From Puniceicoccales bacterium Verruco_02 (GTDB lineage: Bacteria > Verrucomicrobiota > Verrucomicrobiia > Opitutales > Oceanipulchritudinaceae), in the NCBI GenBank assembly GCA_001604585.1, contig LVBW01000061.1, positions 1-53,702 on the forward strand: a stretch of 53,702 nt of DNA, in the 5' to 3' direction. A program made the translations under genes and the position numbers. The notes under the pieces are model-generated. The model was not told the DNA's origin. It saw only the letters and a program-made list of their open reading frames with translations, and searched no databases. Shown in pieces: positions 19,575-28,485 of the stretch (position 1 is its first letter; the number at the start of each line of letters is the position of its first letter).

Positions 19575-20582
19575 ATGAAGCGCGATCTCCCATTCACCCG
19601 CTCCATATCGACAATCGTTGCGGTGGCCTTTTCCGCCAGCCTGCTCTTTGCCTGTCATTCGGCAAGTGCTGCCGACCGCCTGCGCCTGCCCAACGGAGAG
19701 ACTCTCCTTGGCAGCCTCGTGGCCGAGGACGCAGAGGGCTACCTCTTCCGTTCGGACAGCTTTGGCGAGTTGCGCGTGCCCAAGGCCAGCGCGGCCGTGC
19801 TGGAGCGCGATGTGAATGCCTCGGCTTCTCCCGAAGAGCGTCAGCCCGGTTGGGTGGCCGCCGCTCCGGCCCCGCTACCTCCCCCGCCTGCCAAGGCTGC
19901 GGCCCCGGCCCCTAAGAAGGCCGAGAAGTCCAAATGGGAGCGCAACCTGGAGGCTGGATACTCCTTTCAAGCAAGAGGAGACGACCTTCAGGGTCAGACG
20001 GCATATTTGCGCACCGACATCACGCGCAGGGACGGCGACAACAGCCTTCAGTTCTACGGCAAGTATCTCTTTGGCGAGCAGAACGATGTAAATAGCGCCA
20101 ACAAGCTGGAGGCCGGGGTGAAGCTGAGGCAGGGCTTCACAAGGTATGTGCAGATTCGCAACGATTTTTCATACAGCTACGACAGGCTCAAGGAGCTGTC
20201 CAATCAGTTCGAGGACATATTTGGCCTGAACTTCCGTCTCATCAACACCGAGCGCTTAATGTTCCGCATCGGCCCGGGCATCGCAGTGCAGTATGCAGAG
20301 CCGAAGTTGGGCGAGAACGGCTGGGAGCTGCTTGGTGACGTATCGCAGGAGTTTACCTGGAAGCTGTCCGATGGGGTGGACTTTTCCCAGAGCGCCAGCT
20401 ACCTGTACGACCCGAGGGATTTGAGCGACTATCGCTTCCGTTTCTTCAGCGTTCTTAAGTGCAGGCTGATGGGTAACGCGAGTGTCAACCTGCGCTACGA
20501 GTACGAGTTCGAGGCGCTGCGGGCCATTGCGCAGGGTCGTTCGGATCACAGGGTGTTCACGACCCTTGGTTACAGGTTCTAG
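19575..20582 (+). CDS. DUF481-like outer-membrane barrel protein
   Basis: Started at 19575 this is a 335-residue exported protein with signal peptide (to about residue 33, ACHSASAADR). A small N-terminal domain resembles the LPNGETLLGSLV-type beta unit that often precedes DUF481. An Ala/Pro-rich linker follows (about 90-120, APLPPPPAKAAAPAPKK), then a barrel-like region of about 210 residues with the alternating patterns of the DUF481/YdiY family (KLEAGVKLRQGFTRYVQIRNDF, YLYDPRDLSDYRFRF). It ends in Tyr-Arg-Phe, a BAM-type C-terminus. The in-frame ATG at 19539 would overlap the AsmA-like gene and precede the signal peptide, so 19575 is preferred. The 13-bp gap to the AsmA-like gene suggests translation from the same message. 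DUF481 proteins have no established function. Confidence 0.75.
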   Translation: MKRDLPFTRSISTIVAVAFSASLLFACHSASAADRLRLPNGETLLGSLVAEDAEGYLFRSDSFGELRVPKASAAVLERDVNASASPEERQPGWVAAAPAPLPPPPAKAAAPAPKKAEKSKWERNLEAGYSFQARGDDLQGQTAYLRTDITRRDGDNSLQFYGKYLFGEQNDVNSANKLEAGVKLRQGFTRYVQIRNDFSYSYDRLKELSNQFEDIFGLNFRLINTERLMFRIGPGIAVQYAEPKLGENGWELLGDVSQEFTWKLSDGVDFSQSASYLYDPRDLSDYRFRFFSVLKCRLMGNASVNLRYEYEFEALRAIAQGRSDHRVFTTLGYRF

Positions 20583-20588
20583 AACCCG

Positions 20589-21110
20589 CTACTGCTGCCC
20601 GTCGCGGGCGATGAGCCAGCATACGTCAGAGAGGCGGTTCACATACTGCAATAGGTCCGCCTCCACCATGTGCCCGGCCTCCATCGCGGCCACGATTTCC
20701 CTCTCTGCCCTGCGGCAGACGGTGCGGGCGTGGTGCAGGTGCGCGCTGGCGGGGCAGTCCCCAGGCAACACCCAGTCGCGGAAGGGGGGGGTGCGTGCTT
20801 CGAGATCTTTTACGATGGCGTCGAGTCTTTCGACGTCTTCGCTCGCTATCGGGCGGTAGCGCGGCCCCATCCGGGCCTTGTCGTCGTTATCCACGGCCAG
20901 CATGGCCATTATGCGCAAGAGGTCCTTCTGGATGGAGAGGATCATCTGCCCGTGCTCCGGTTTGGCGGCAAAGGCTCTCGCAAGCCCGATGGCCGAGGCG
21001 AATTCGTCCACAGCCCCGTAGGCACGCACGCGAGGATGAGTCTTGCTGACGCGCCTGTTGAAGGCCAGCGCCGTTGTTCCGTCGTCTCCGCCCCTTGTAC
21101 TGATGCTCAT
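20589..21110 (-). CDS. Cob(I)alamin adenosyltransferase (PduO type)
   Basis: This 173-residue enzyme transfers the adenosyl group of ATP to cob(I)alamin to make coenzyme B12. The N-terminal ATP-binding segment is STRGGDDGTTAL (about residues 3-14). YGAVDEFASAIGLARA follows at about 31-46, where most family members have YG-x-DELN. The C-terminal HHARTVCRRAEREIVAA and YVNRLSDVCWLIAR motifs are well conserved. It starts 4 bp after the IMP dehydrogenase stop and is probably translated from the same message. It converges with the DUF481 gene with only 6 bp between the stops. No corrinoid synthesis gene, B12-dependent enzyme or cobalamin riboswitch is seen nearby. Confidence 0.92.
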   Translation of the reverse strand: MSISTRGGDDGTTALAFNRRVSKTHPRVRAYGAVDEFASAIGLARAFAAKPEHGQMILSIQKDLLRIMAMLAVDNDDKARMGPRYRPIASEDVERLDAIVKDLEARTPPFRDWVLPGDCPASAHLHHARTVCRRAEREIVAAMEAGHMVEADLLQYVNRLSDVCWLIARDGQQ

Positions 21111-21114
21111 GGGC

Positions 21115-22701
21115 CTATTCCTCGTGTTTACTGGTCTTGACCTCGATTACGTCGTGCGGGGCAGCCTCTTTCATACCGGCGCTCGACACGCGGATATAGC
21201 GGGCCTTTGTGCGCAACTCGGGTAGATTCGCCGCGCCAAGGTAGCCCATGCCACTTTGTATGCCCCCGGCGAGCTGGCGGAGCACGTCGTCGAGCGAGCC
21301 GGACACCTCTTTGAGCGCTTCGATGCCCTCGGCGGCGGCCTTCTGGAAGCGCTTGTCATTGGAATCGTGTCCGTAGCGGGCGGCGCTGCCTGCCTTCATA
21401 GCCTCCAGACTGCCCATGCCTCGGTACTGCTTGAATATTTTGCCGTTTATCTCCATCACCCGGCCGGGGCTTTCGCGGCAGCCAGCCAGCAGCCCTCCGC
21501 ACATGACAGCGTCGGCCAATGTGAGGGCCTTTACGATGTCGCCGCTCTTGGTGATGCCTCCGTCGGCCAGTATGCGAACGCCCTTTTTTGCCGCAGCGCG
21601 GGTGGCCACGTACAGGGCTGTTAGCTGGGGAATGCCCACTCCGGCGACAATGCGCGTTGTGCATATGGACCCCGGTCCCTGACCGACCTTGATCGTGTCT
21701 GCGCCGCACTCTGCCAGGTACTCCACGCCTTCGCCGCTAGTGACATTGCCCGCGATAATGGTCATCCCCTTGCCAAACTCAGAGCGAAGGAGCTTCACCA
21801 TCTCGCCCACGCCCTTGCTGTGCCCATGTGCCGTGGATACGGCCAGAGCGTCCACTCCTTCGCGTACCAGTGAGTGTGCGTGGCCTAGCACCCGGTCGCG
21901 GTCTATGGAGCCGTCGCCCTTGCGAATCGCGCTCATTGCCGCGCCGCATACAAGGCGGAAATGTCCGTCGCGGGCTGGCTTGCGGTCTAGGCTGGCCTCC
22001 TCCTTGATGCGCTCTATGTCGGCAAGGGTGAACATGCCTTTGAGGCGCATGGCGTCGTCGAGCACGATGAGCTTGTGTATGCCCATGTGCCTGTCGAAGA
22101 AGCGGTCTGCAACGCCTATCGGGTCTCCGCCAAGGTCGCGCTCGTTGACCCAGAACACATCGTCGGGGCCTATCATGGCATCGCAGACGCGGGTGTTGCG
22201 GTAGCGTTCTTTGACCACTCGCCCAAGAAGAAGGCCGACGAACACGCCGCCATCTTCCACGACCGGGAAGGTGTGGAATCCGTAGCCCTTGTCGCTGATG
22301 TTCCTTAGTACGTCGCCTATTCTGTCGCTCGGCTTTACGGTTATAGGCTCCTGAATGAGGCCGTGAACGTGGTTCTTGACCCTTGCCACTTCCTTGAGCT
22401 GATCTTTCTCGCTCATGTTGTAGTGGATAAGGCCGATGCCGCCTGCCAGCGCCATGCCTATGGCCATGCGGGACTCGGTGACAGTGTCCATGTCCGCCGA
22501 GACTATGGGCAGGTGCAGCTCGAGAGATTCGGACAGGCGAGTGTCGAGCCTTGTCTCGCGCGGCAGTACTTCGGAGTAGCGGGTGGACAGGCTCACGTCG
22601 TCAAAGGTCAGCCCCGTGTGGCTGTTGCGCGTGAAAAAGCTGTCCGCATCCAGATAAAAACCTGTGTCCAGATTGAAAGTTCTTTCCGTAGGCTCCATCA
22701 T
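21115..22701 (-). CDS. guaB: IMP dehydrogenase, divergent subfamily
   Basis: IMPDH oxidises IMP to XMP with NAD, the committed step to GMP. The 528-residue protein has the TIM-barrel core interrupted by two CBS domains (about residues 112-235). It carries the catalytic loop [13 protein letters not shown] with nucleophile C347, the phosphate-binding ADGGI segment, and the flap [10 protein letters not shown] followed by the ARYG Arg-Tyr pair. It departs from the usual enzyme at a conserved spot: the Asp of the D-(S/T)-(S/A)-H-G-H-S motif, which contacts the NAD side, is Ser289 (AVSTAHGHS). The SAAMDTVTE motif is also SADMDTVTE (Asp70). A 26-residue N-terminal extension precedes the core. It lies 4 bp upstream of the adenosyltransferase gene and is divergent from menC. 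Confidence 0.88.
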   Translation of the reverse strand: MMEPTERTFNLDTGFYLDADSFFTRNSHTGLTFDDVSLSTRYSEVLPRETRLDTRLSESLELHLPIVSADMDTVTESRMAIGMALAGGIGLIHYNMSEKDQLKEVARVKNHVHGLIQEPITVKPSDRIGDVLRNISDKGYGFHTFPVVEDGGVFVGLLLGRVVKERYRNTRVCDAMIGPDDVFWVNERDLGGDPIGVADRFFDRHMGIHKLIVLDDAMRLKGMFTLADIERIKEEASLDRKPARDGHFRLVCGAAMSAIRKGDGSIDRDRVLGHAHSLVREGVDALAVSTAHGHSKGVGEMVKLLRSEFGKGMTIIAGNVTSGEGVEYLAECGADTIKVGQGPGSICTTRIVAGVGIPQLTALYVATRAAAKKGVRILADGGITKSGDIVKALTLADAVMCGGLLAGCRESPGRVMEINGKIFKQYRGMGSLEAMKAGSAARYGHDSNDKRFQKAAAEGIEALKEVSGSLDDVLRQLAGGIQSGMGYLGAANLPELRTKARYIRVSSAGMKEAAPHDVIEVKTSKHEE

Positions 22702-22751
22702 TCATGAACAAAGCTTGCGCGGGCCTTGCGCAAGAAAAAACGGCTTAGTAG

Positions 22752-23798
22752 ATGTCCATCGACGAAGGAAATTTTTCATCTCGTGCAGAATGCAGCTCCG
22801 TGGAAGGGCCTTTGTCCCTCGCTTGGCGACTGGTGCGCCGCCCTTTTGCGCGACCACTCCTTACCGCGCACGGGCGCTGGGAGCAGCGTAGAAGCATCAT
22901 ATTGCGTCTGTCTGACGGGGCAGGGCGGCGCGGCTACGGCGAGATGGCCCCGGTGCCGGGTTTTCCCGGCCCGGACATAGATGCCTGCGAACTGATATGC
23001 CGCAGCCTTGGGACCAGCGTGCCCGTGGAGGCTTTGTGTTCCACTACCTTGCCCCCTTGCGCAGGCTTTGCCTTCGGCTCGGCTCTGTCGATGCTGGGGG
23101 GCAGGCTGCCCCGGGCCGGGCGCTGGCCACTAGCAAGGCTCCTGCCCGCTGGTCCGGGCGCCCTGTACGAGCTTGGGCGGGGCATTCGCGAGGGTTGCCG
23201 ATGTTTCAAATACAAGCTCTGTGGAATGCCCGACCGCACCGAGATGGAGATAGTGGAAATGTTGCTGGAGTCGCTTCTTGCGGCGAAGGGCAGGCTGCGC
23301 GTGGATGCCAACGGCGGATTGCCCGAGGATCGAGCAGGGCAGTGCCTTGAGTGGTTGCGCGATGCCGGGGGCAGGGCGCTGGACTATGTGGAGCAGCCTT
23401 TGCCGCCGGGCAGGGAGGAGCGGATGCTGGCCCTGATGCTGGAGAGCGGCGTGTGTGTGGCGCTGGACGAGAGCGTGGGCGGCATGGAGTCTCTGCAACG
23501 CTGGCTTGACTGGCCGGGGGCGCTGGTAGTGAAGCCCGCCCTTGCCGGAGACCCTCTGGAGCTGGCCGCTCTCCTAAAGCAGCGCCAGGGGCGGACTGTG
23601 TATTCTAGCGCGCTCGAAAGCCCAGTGGGCCTCTGGGGTGCCCTTCTGGCGGTGGGCCATGATGACCCCGAGCCTCTTGGCTTCTGCCACGGTCTCTGGC
23701 AGGAGGACGACGCTTGGGCACAGTTCACAAAGGGCACGTTCATCGACAGCCGTCTGCCCGGTCTTTGCGATCTGGATGCGCTGTGGGAGGCCCTTTAG
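22752..23798 (+). CDS. menC: o-Succinylbenzoate synthase
   Basis: MenC dehydrates SHCHC to o-succinylbenzoate in menaquinone synthesis and belongs to the enolase superfamily. The 348-residue protein begins with the family pattern of an RPFARPLLTAHGRWEQRR-type capping segment (about residues 30-47) and GYGEMAPVPGF. The barrel carries the expected ligands and catalytic residues: the Lys-x-Lys motif in FKYKLCG, Asp in RVDANGG, Glu in VEQPLP, Asp-Glu in ALDESVGG and the final catalytic Lys in VVKPALAG. Sequence divergence is high, as is normal for this family, so the neighbouring menE strengthens the call. It reads divergently from guaB with 50 bp between starts and precedes menE by 51 bp. The rest of the men pathway is elsewhere. 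Confidence 0.9.
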   Translation: MSIDEGNFSSRAECSSVEGPLSLAWRLVRRPFARPLLTAHGRWEQRRSIILRLSDGAGRRGYGEMAPVPGFPGPDIDACELICRSLGTSVPVEALCSTTLPPCAGFAFGSALSMLGGRLPRAGRWPLARLLPAGPGALYELGRGIREGCRCFKYKLCGMPDRTEMEIVEMLLESLLAAKGRLRVDANGGLPEDRAGQCLEWLRDAGGRALDYVEQPLPPGREERMLALMLESGVCVALDESVGGMESLQRWLDWPGALVVKPALAGDPLELAALLKQRQGRTVYSSALESPVGLWGALLAVGHDDPEPLGFCHGLWQEDDAWAQFTKGTFIDSRLPGLCDLDALWEAL

Positions 23799-23849
23799 GC
23801 AGCGTTTCCAAACGATACTGTCCCGGTCCATGTTGACGGACATTCAATA

Positions 23850-25133
23850 ATGACGATGCTAATACTGCGCATGGATAATTTGGCTTGGCACTGTGCTGAC
23901 AGCTTTGCTTTTCCGGATGCCGAGCTTGTGCAGACCGGGGCCGCTGCCTGCGCGGACGAGATTATATGCGAGCGAACGCCCGCCATTTTCATCGCTCGCT
24001 TCTTTGAGGCCGTTGTTCAGAGGCGGGGCGTGTGGCTGGCAGACCCGGACTGGGGAGAGGGGCGCATGGAGGAACTGGAGGCACTGTGCCGCGCCAATCA
24101 ACGCCCCGGCATGATCATGATACCTACTGGGGGCACAAGCGGGCGCCTACGTTTCGCCGTGCACAGCCTGAAGAGCCTGCTGGCGGCAGCGGACGGTTTT
24201 CTGGACTTTTTCCGGCAAGAAGGCGCCCACCGCACGCTATGTTCCCTGCCTCTGCACCATGTAAGCGGCCTCATGCAGGTGTTGCGCGTGGCACGCCGGG
24301 GCGGAAGCCTGTATTTTGCCAGACCCCAGGCCCCGCTGGCGGATCTGGCCGAAGATTTCTCGCCGGAGGGCTGCTTCATGTCGCTTGTGCCCACTCAGCT
24401 TCGCCGCCTTATAGATTCTGGCGCTGTGGACACTCTGCGCCGCTTTGCCTGCATATTGCTGGGCGGGGCCGGGGCGGACAGAAACCTGCTTGAAGAGGCC
24501 CGTTTGGAGCGCCTGCCCCTGTGCCCCTGCTACGGGATGACGGAGACGGCGGCCATGGTCTGCGCGCTCAGGCCGGACGAGTTCCTCTGCGTTGGCGCGG
24601 AGGGTGGCGTTGGGCGCAGCCTGCCTCATGCACGGGTGTGCATAGACGAGACTTCCGGCGTCACGGCAAGAGGGGGCAACAGCGGGCGGATAGTCGTCCG
24701 CGCCAGCTCCCTGTGCGTAGAGCTACTGCCCGGCGGCTCTGTGGATGCCCGCTGCGGACTGGAGACCAACGACATAGGCCGCATAGATTCGCAGGGGCGC
24801 CTGCATGTGCGCGGCAGAGCCGACAGGGTGATCGTGAGCGGCGGGCTTAAGCTGGACGCTGCCGAGGTGGAGGGCGTCATCCTGTCCAGCGGGCTTGTGA
24901 AGGATGCCGCAGTGCTGGGCCTGCCAGACCCCGAATGGGGGCAGGCGCTTGTGGCTTTCTGCGTGCCTATCGACGCCAAGGAGGGGCTGGACTTTGCCCT
25001 CGGCTGCCGCCTGCGAGAGAGTCTGTCCCCGGCCCATGTGCCGAAAAAGTGGCGCTTTCTTGACGAGCTGCCGCGCAGTTCCGCAGGCAAGCTCGACGGC
25101 GAAAGCCTGCTTAAGCAAACTTACACGCGCTGA
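23850..25133 (+). CDS. menE: o-Succinylbenzoate--CoA ligase
   Basis: MenE activates o-succinylbenzoate to its CoA thioester via an acyl-adenylate. The 427-residue protein is an ANL-superfamily enzyme of the short MenE kind. The ATP loop is PTGGTSGRLRFAVHS (about residues 90-104), the aromatic-rich A5 motif is CYGMTETAAMV, the A7-A8 hinge region is GRADRVIVSGGLKLDAAEVE, and the catalytic Lys of A10 is in RSSAGKLDGE close to the C-terminus. It directly follows menC and converges with the polyprenyl synthase gene with a 6-bp gap. No Shine-Dalgarno sequence is visible before the ATG at 23850, which is common for genes in this window. Confidence 0.92.
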   Translation: MTMLILRMDNLAWHCADSFAFPDAELVQTGAAACADEIICERTPAIFIARFFEAVVQRRGVWLADPDWGEGRMEELEALCRANQRPGMIMIPTGGTSGRLRFAVHSLKSLLAAADGFLDFFRQEGAHRTLCSLPLHHVSGLMQVLRVARRGGSLYFARPQAPLADLAEDFSPEGCFMSLVPTQLRRLIDSGAVDTLRRFACILLGGAGADRNLLEEARLERLPLCPCYGMTETAAMVCALRPDEFLCVGAEGGVGRSLPHARVCIDETSGVTARGGNSGRIVVRASSLCVELLPGGSVDARCGLETNDIGRIDSQGRLHVRGRADRVIVSGGLKLDAAEVEGVILSSGLVKDAAVLGLPDPEWGQALVAFCVPIDAKEGLDFALGCRLRESLSPAHVPKKWRFLDELPRSSAGKLDGESLLKQTYTR

Positions 25134-25139
25134 ACCTAC

Positions 25140-26147
25140 CTAGGCCAGCTTGTTGGCTAGTCCGGCGATAAAGTCTGCCAGAGCGCCAAGAGGCTTGCAG
25201 GGGGGAAGGGCGGAATGCGGTGCCAGAGATAGGCGGGCTGCCAGTATCTCGGCCTCGAAGGCTTCCTTTACGCAGGCTATGGAACCGGTTTCCTCCAGCA
25301 CCTCGCGCAGCTCATCCGCGTTCATCGACGCAAGTTCTGTGGCCATTTCAGCCCTTTCCTCCTCGCAGCGCCCCTCCAACAGCAGGAGTAGGGGCAGGGT
25401 GAACTTTCCGCTGGCAAGGTCGGTGCCGAGAGTCTTGCCGATTTTCCTTTCGTCGCCGAGAATATCGGCTACGTCGTCGTAAATCTGGTAAGCCCTGCCA
25501 AGGTGCAGGCCGAAGACACCCGCCGCATCGGCAAATGCCCTGCCATGCCCGCCCACCAGTGCGCCCAGAAGGCAGCTTGCGCGGAAAAGTTCGGCGGTCT
25601 TCAGCTCTATGGCGCGGTAGTAATCCTCCAGCGAAATTACCTTGCCTCTTGCGAAAGTCTGGCCCACCTCTCCGGCGCAGACGCGGCGGGTGGCGAGCGC
25701 CACGACGCGGCATACCTCGGTCGTGTCGAAGAGTGCCGAGAGGCGCAGCGCCTCCGAAAAGAGCGAGTCGCCCAGCAGCACGGCGGAATGCGCACCGTTG
25801 CGGGCAACGCTTGTGAGCGCTCCGTGGCGCAGCTTAGCCCCGTCCAGTATGTCGTCGTGGACGAGGGTTGCCAGATGCACCATTTCCACTATCGCGGCGC
25901 AACGCACAAGGTCCGCCGATGGTGCCTCGTCCGTCCAGCCGCCGAAAAATGTCAGTATGGGCCGCAGGCGCTTGCCGCTGTGTGCGAATACATCGCGCAC
26001 CATGTCGCGCAGCTCCGGCTCGAATTCTGCAAGGCCGGCCTCGAGAAATGCGTCCAGCGCGGCCATGTGTGCGGACAAGGGTGCTACCAGGGTTCCAATA
26101 CTCACCTTGCCATCCGTCCCGCTGAATTGTGCTGCCTCGCCATGCAT
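25140..26147 (-). CDS. Trans-polyprenyl diphosphate synthase (quinone side chain)
   Basis: This 335-residue isoprenyl synthase condenses isopentenyl diphosphate units onto an allylic primer to make the tail of a quinone. The first Asp-rich motif is in LVHDDILDGAKLRHG (about residues 95-109), followed by the LLGDSLFSEAL region. The second is YQIYDDVADILGDE with the downstream GKTLGTDLASGKFTLPLL segment. The N-terminal SGKRLRPILTFFGGW segment binds isopentenyl diphosphate. The product chain length cannot be read from the sequence, so octaprenyl, heptaprenyl and others remain open. Its position tail-to-tail with menC-menE suggests it makes the menaquinone tail. The start is divergent from hemB. 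Confidence 0.9.
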   Translation of the reverse strand: MHGEAAQFSGTDGKVSIGTLVAPLSAHMAALDAFLEAGLAEFEPELRDMVRDVFAHSGKRLRPILTFFGGWTDEAPSADLVRCAAIVEMVHLATLVHDDILDGAKLRHGALTSVARNGAHSAVLLGDSLFSEALRLSALFDTTEVCRVVALATRRVCAGEVGQTFARGKVISLEDYYRAIELKTAELFRASCLLGALVGGHGRAFADAAGVFGLHLGRAYQIYDDVADILGDERKIGKTLGTDLASGKFTLPLLLLLEGRCEEERAEMATELASMNADELREVLEETGSIACVKEAFEAEILAARLSLAPHSALPPCKPLGALADFIAGLANKLA

Positions 26148-26282
26148 CGGCGCAGCCTAGCGGCGAATGCTGACATTTTGCAAGCCGGGCCACATAAACA
26201 GAATGATGTAAGATGTCCAATGGCTCACGTTTTCCCTCAATCTGCGGTTAACATCCAGCCATTTATGTTCCATACTCGCCTC

Positions 26283-27338
26283 ATGGAACTGCCAATCCGT
26301 CCCCGCCGCCTCAGGAAAAGCCCCGCCGTGCGGGAAATGGTCCGCGAATGCGCCGTCCTGCCTGCCGACCTTGTGCAACCACTGTTTGTAATCGAAGCAG
26401 AGGGAGCGCCGGAGCCAATTCTGTCGATGCCAGGTCAGAGTCGTCTCCCTATTCCCCTTCTTGTGGAGGAATGCCGCCTGCTCTTTGCCCTTGGCATTCG
26501 TGGCGTGGCCCTGTTCCCGAAGCTCGACTCCGCGCTGAAAGACCCGCAGGGCTGCGAGGCGCTTAACCCGGACACCCTCGTGTTGCGGGCCGTGCGCGCG
26601 GTGAAGGCCGCAGTGCCTGGTCTTGTGCTCTTTGCGGACATAGCGCTGGACCCGTACACAAGCCACGGGCACGACGGCGTTCTTACGCCCGATGGGGCCG
26701 ACGTGGATAACGACGGCACGGTGGAGATTCTCTGCAAAATGGCCGTGTTGCACGCAGAGGCCGGCGTGGACTTTGTGGCCCCTAGCGACATGATGGACGG
26801 CAGGGTGGGGGCCATCCGTGCCGCGCTCGACACCGCCGGATATGCTGAGACTGGCATCATGGCGTATAGCGCAAAGTTCGCCAGCGCCTACTACGGGCCT
26901 TTCCGCGATGCTGTGGGCAGTGCCAAGGCCGCGGGGACCTCGCTGCTGGGCAAGGACACTTACCAGTTGGACCCGGCCAACGTCCGCGCCGCGCAAAGGG
27001 AGCTGCTTCTGGACGAGGCCGAGGGGGCGGACATGCTGATGGTGAAGCCCGCCGGGGCATACCTCGACATCATCCGCATGGCGCGGGAGAGCAGCACCTT
27101 GCCCGTGACGGCGTACCAGGTGTCGGGCGAATACGCACAGATAGTGGCTGCGGCGAAGCTGGGCTGGCTGGACCGCAATCGGGTGCGCGACGAGAGCCTG
27201 CTGGCGATACGGCGCGCTGGGGCGGACCTGATATTCAGCTACTTTGCGGGTGAGATAGCCCGCGAAAGAGCGCAGAGTGGCGGGCTTTCGCTGGACCCCT
27301 CGCTGCGCCCAAAGCTGAGAAAGCCGAGCGCGCTCTGA
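26283..27338 (+). CDS. hemB: Delta-aminolevulinic acid dehydratase (porphobilinogen synthase)
   Basis: HemB joins two molecules of 5-aminolevulinate to porphobilinogen in tetrapyrrole synthesis. From the ATG at 26283 the protein has 351 residues and begins with the family start RPRRLRKSPAVREMV. The active-site lysines are K198 in SAKFASAYYGPFRDA and K255 in MVKPAGAYLD. The metal site is of the Asp-rich type (D123 and D131 in DPYTSHGHDG) rather than the Cys-rich zinc type, so a Mg-stimulated enzyme is likely. An ATG at 26265 gives six more residues and cannot be excluded. A much longer open frame runs upstream to 25503 but lies antisense to the polyprenyl synthase and is not coding. It supplies precursors for haem and cobalamin. 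Confidence 0.96.
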   Translation: MELPIRPRRLRKSPAVREMVRECAVLPADLVQPLFVIEAEGAPEPILSMPGQSRLPIPLLVEECRLLFALGIRGVALFPKLDSALKDPQGCEALNPDTLVLRAVRAVKAAVPGLVLFADIALDPYTSHGHDGVLTPDGADVDNDGTVEILCKMAVLHAEAGVDFVAPSDMMDGRVGAIRAALDTAGYAETGIMAYSAKFASAYYGPFRDAVGSAKAAGTSLLGKDTYQLDPANVRAAQRELLLDEAEGADMLMVKPAGAYLDIIRMARESSTLPVTAYQVSGEYAQIVAAAKLGWLDRNRVRDESLLAIRRAGADLIFSYFAGEIARERAQSGGLSLDPSLRPKLRKPSAL

Positions 27339-27412
27339 GGGAGGCTTGGGAGATTACAAGCCTATGATATCTGCGGTAGAGGTCGGGATAAGCTCCTGCT
27401 AAACATGCGGAA

Positions 27413-27448
27413 ACACCCGCCGGTATGGGTTTGCATACGGGCGGGTGT
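27413..27448. terminator. Hairpin between hemB and the esterase gene
   Basis: Two 15-base arms (ACACCCGCCGGTATG and CATACGGGCGGGTGT, one mismatch) enclose a 6-base loop. The hairpin lies between two convergent genes, 75 bp after the hemB stop and 22 bp beyond the esterase stop. It can serve both strands, although the T-tracts are short. Confidence 0.75.
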
Positions 27449-27469
27449 CGTGTGTTTGTAGATTGTATT

Positions 27470-28399
27470 CTATTCGGCAGGCCCGTCGCCGGGGCGCTGC
27501 GGCTCGAAGACAAAGCGCAGACCGCGGTTGAATGCCTCCGCCACGCCTCCGCCGTGGTGCTCGCCTTCCAGAATGCGGAATTCGTAGGCAAAGTCGGCAT
27601 AGCCGCGGCTCTTGATTATCTCATCGAAGGCCCGGATGTCGCCCGTAAATTCTTTCCATTCATTGCCACCAACGCACATGAATAGGCGACTGGGAACGCT
27701 GTATGTGCCCTTTTCATCGTTGCCTATGGCCCTGTTGCGCAGCTCGCTCTCGCGGCGGAATATCCAGCGGTGGTCCCAGTTAATGGCCGGAGAGGATGAT
27801 ATTATGCCCTGAAAAAGGCCCGGTTCCTCGTACATGCAGAACAGGCTGAAAAGGCCCCCCATCGAAGAGCCTGCCATGACGCGGAAGCTTGGGTCGGCGC
27901 GGGTGTTGCCCTCCACGTATGGGATTATCTCGTCGCGTATGGCGTCTAGAAACAGTCTTGAGCCGCCCATCGGGGTTCCGTTCTCTGCCATGCCTGCCGT
28001 CCATCCGTAATTTTGCACGCTGGGCGATAGCTCGAACATGCGTTCGCGTCCGTAGTCGATATTGTCGCCAACGTAGCCTATGCCGACGACTATGTATTCG
28101 GGCGTTGCCCTGTCGTACCAGAGGCTGGATCCAAGCGAGTATGTCTTAACAAAGCCCCAGTAGGCATCCGTCATGTACACCACGGGATAGCGGCGCTCTG
28201 GGTGGTCGCGGTAGGAATCGGGGTAACCGATGTATAGCTGGTAGTTGCGCCCAGTGATGGCGCTTTTCAGGCTGTGCAGCTCGGTGCCGTGCAGCACGAG
28301 GGGTTGTTTGGCTTCGCCACCGGCCAGAAGGCTGCTTGCTGAGAACATGATGGCGAGCAGCGCCGCCGTCCTGCGGAGAGTATTTGTGAACAGTTTCAT
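27470..28399 (-). CDS. Secreted alpha/beta-hydrolase, esterase family (enterochelin-esterase-like)
   Basis: From 28399 this is a 309-residue exported hydrolase. A signal peptide occupies about residues 1-27 (LAIMFSASSLLAGG). The rest resembles the putative esterase family of Fes/IroE and feruloyl esterases: RRYPVVYMTDAYW near the oxyanion strand, the nucleophile elbow AGSSMGGLFSLF with its Ser, and a C-terminal EGEHHGGG that supplies the His. The substrate could be a siderophore, a feruloyl ester or another ester. A xylanase gene lies 1 kb away on the opposite strand, which makes a hemicellulose-linked ester plausible but not shown. The gene sits downstream of xthA on the same strand, 86 bp after its stop. 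An ATG four codons upstream (28411) is also possible. Confidence 0.8.
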   Translation of the reverse strand: MKLFTNTLRRTAALLAIMFSASSLLAGGEAKQPLVLHGTELHSLKSAITGRNYQLYIGYPDSYRDHPERRYPVVYMTDAYWGFVKTYSLGSSLWYDRATPEYIVVGIGYVGDNIDYGRERMFELSPSVQNYGWTAGMAENGTPMGGSRLFLDAIRDEIIPYVEGNTRADPSFRVMAGSSMGGLFSLFCMYEEPGLFQGIISSSPAINWDHRWIFRRESELRNRAIGNDEKGTYSVPSRLFMCVGGNEWKEFTGDIRAFDEIIKSRGYADFAYEFRILEGEHHGGGVAEAFNRGLRFVFEPQRPGDGPAE

Positions 28400-28485
28400 C
28401 GCGGAAACCATACACGCGATTACGCGAAATTACTTCATATTTGTACACGGGCGGCTATTTACGCCCACCTGCGGCGTCAAGGTGC

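Noticed and set aside
25503-26264. A long open frame upstream of and in frame with hemB
   Set aside because: It is antisense to the polyprenyl diphosphate synthase gene and to the intergenic region. HemB homology begins only at about 26283.
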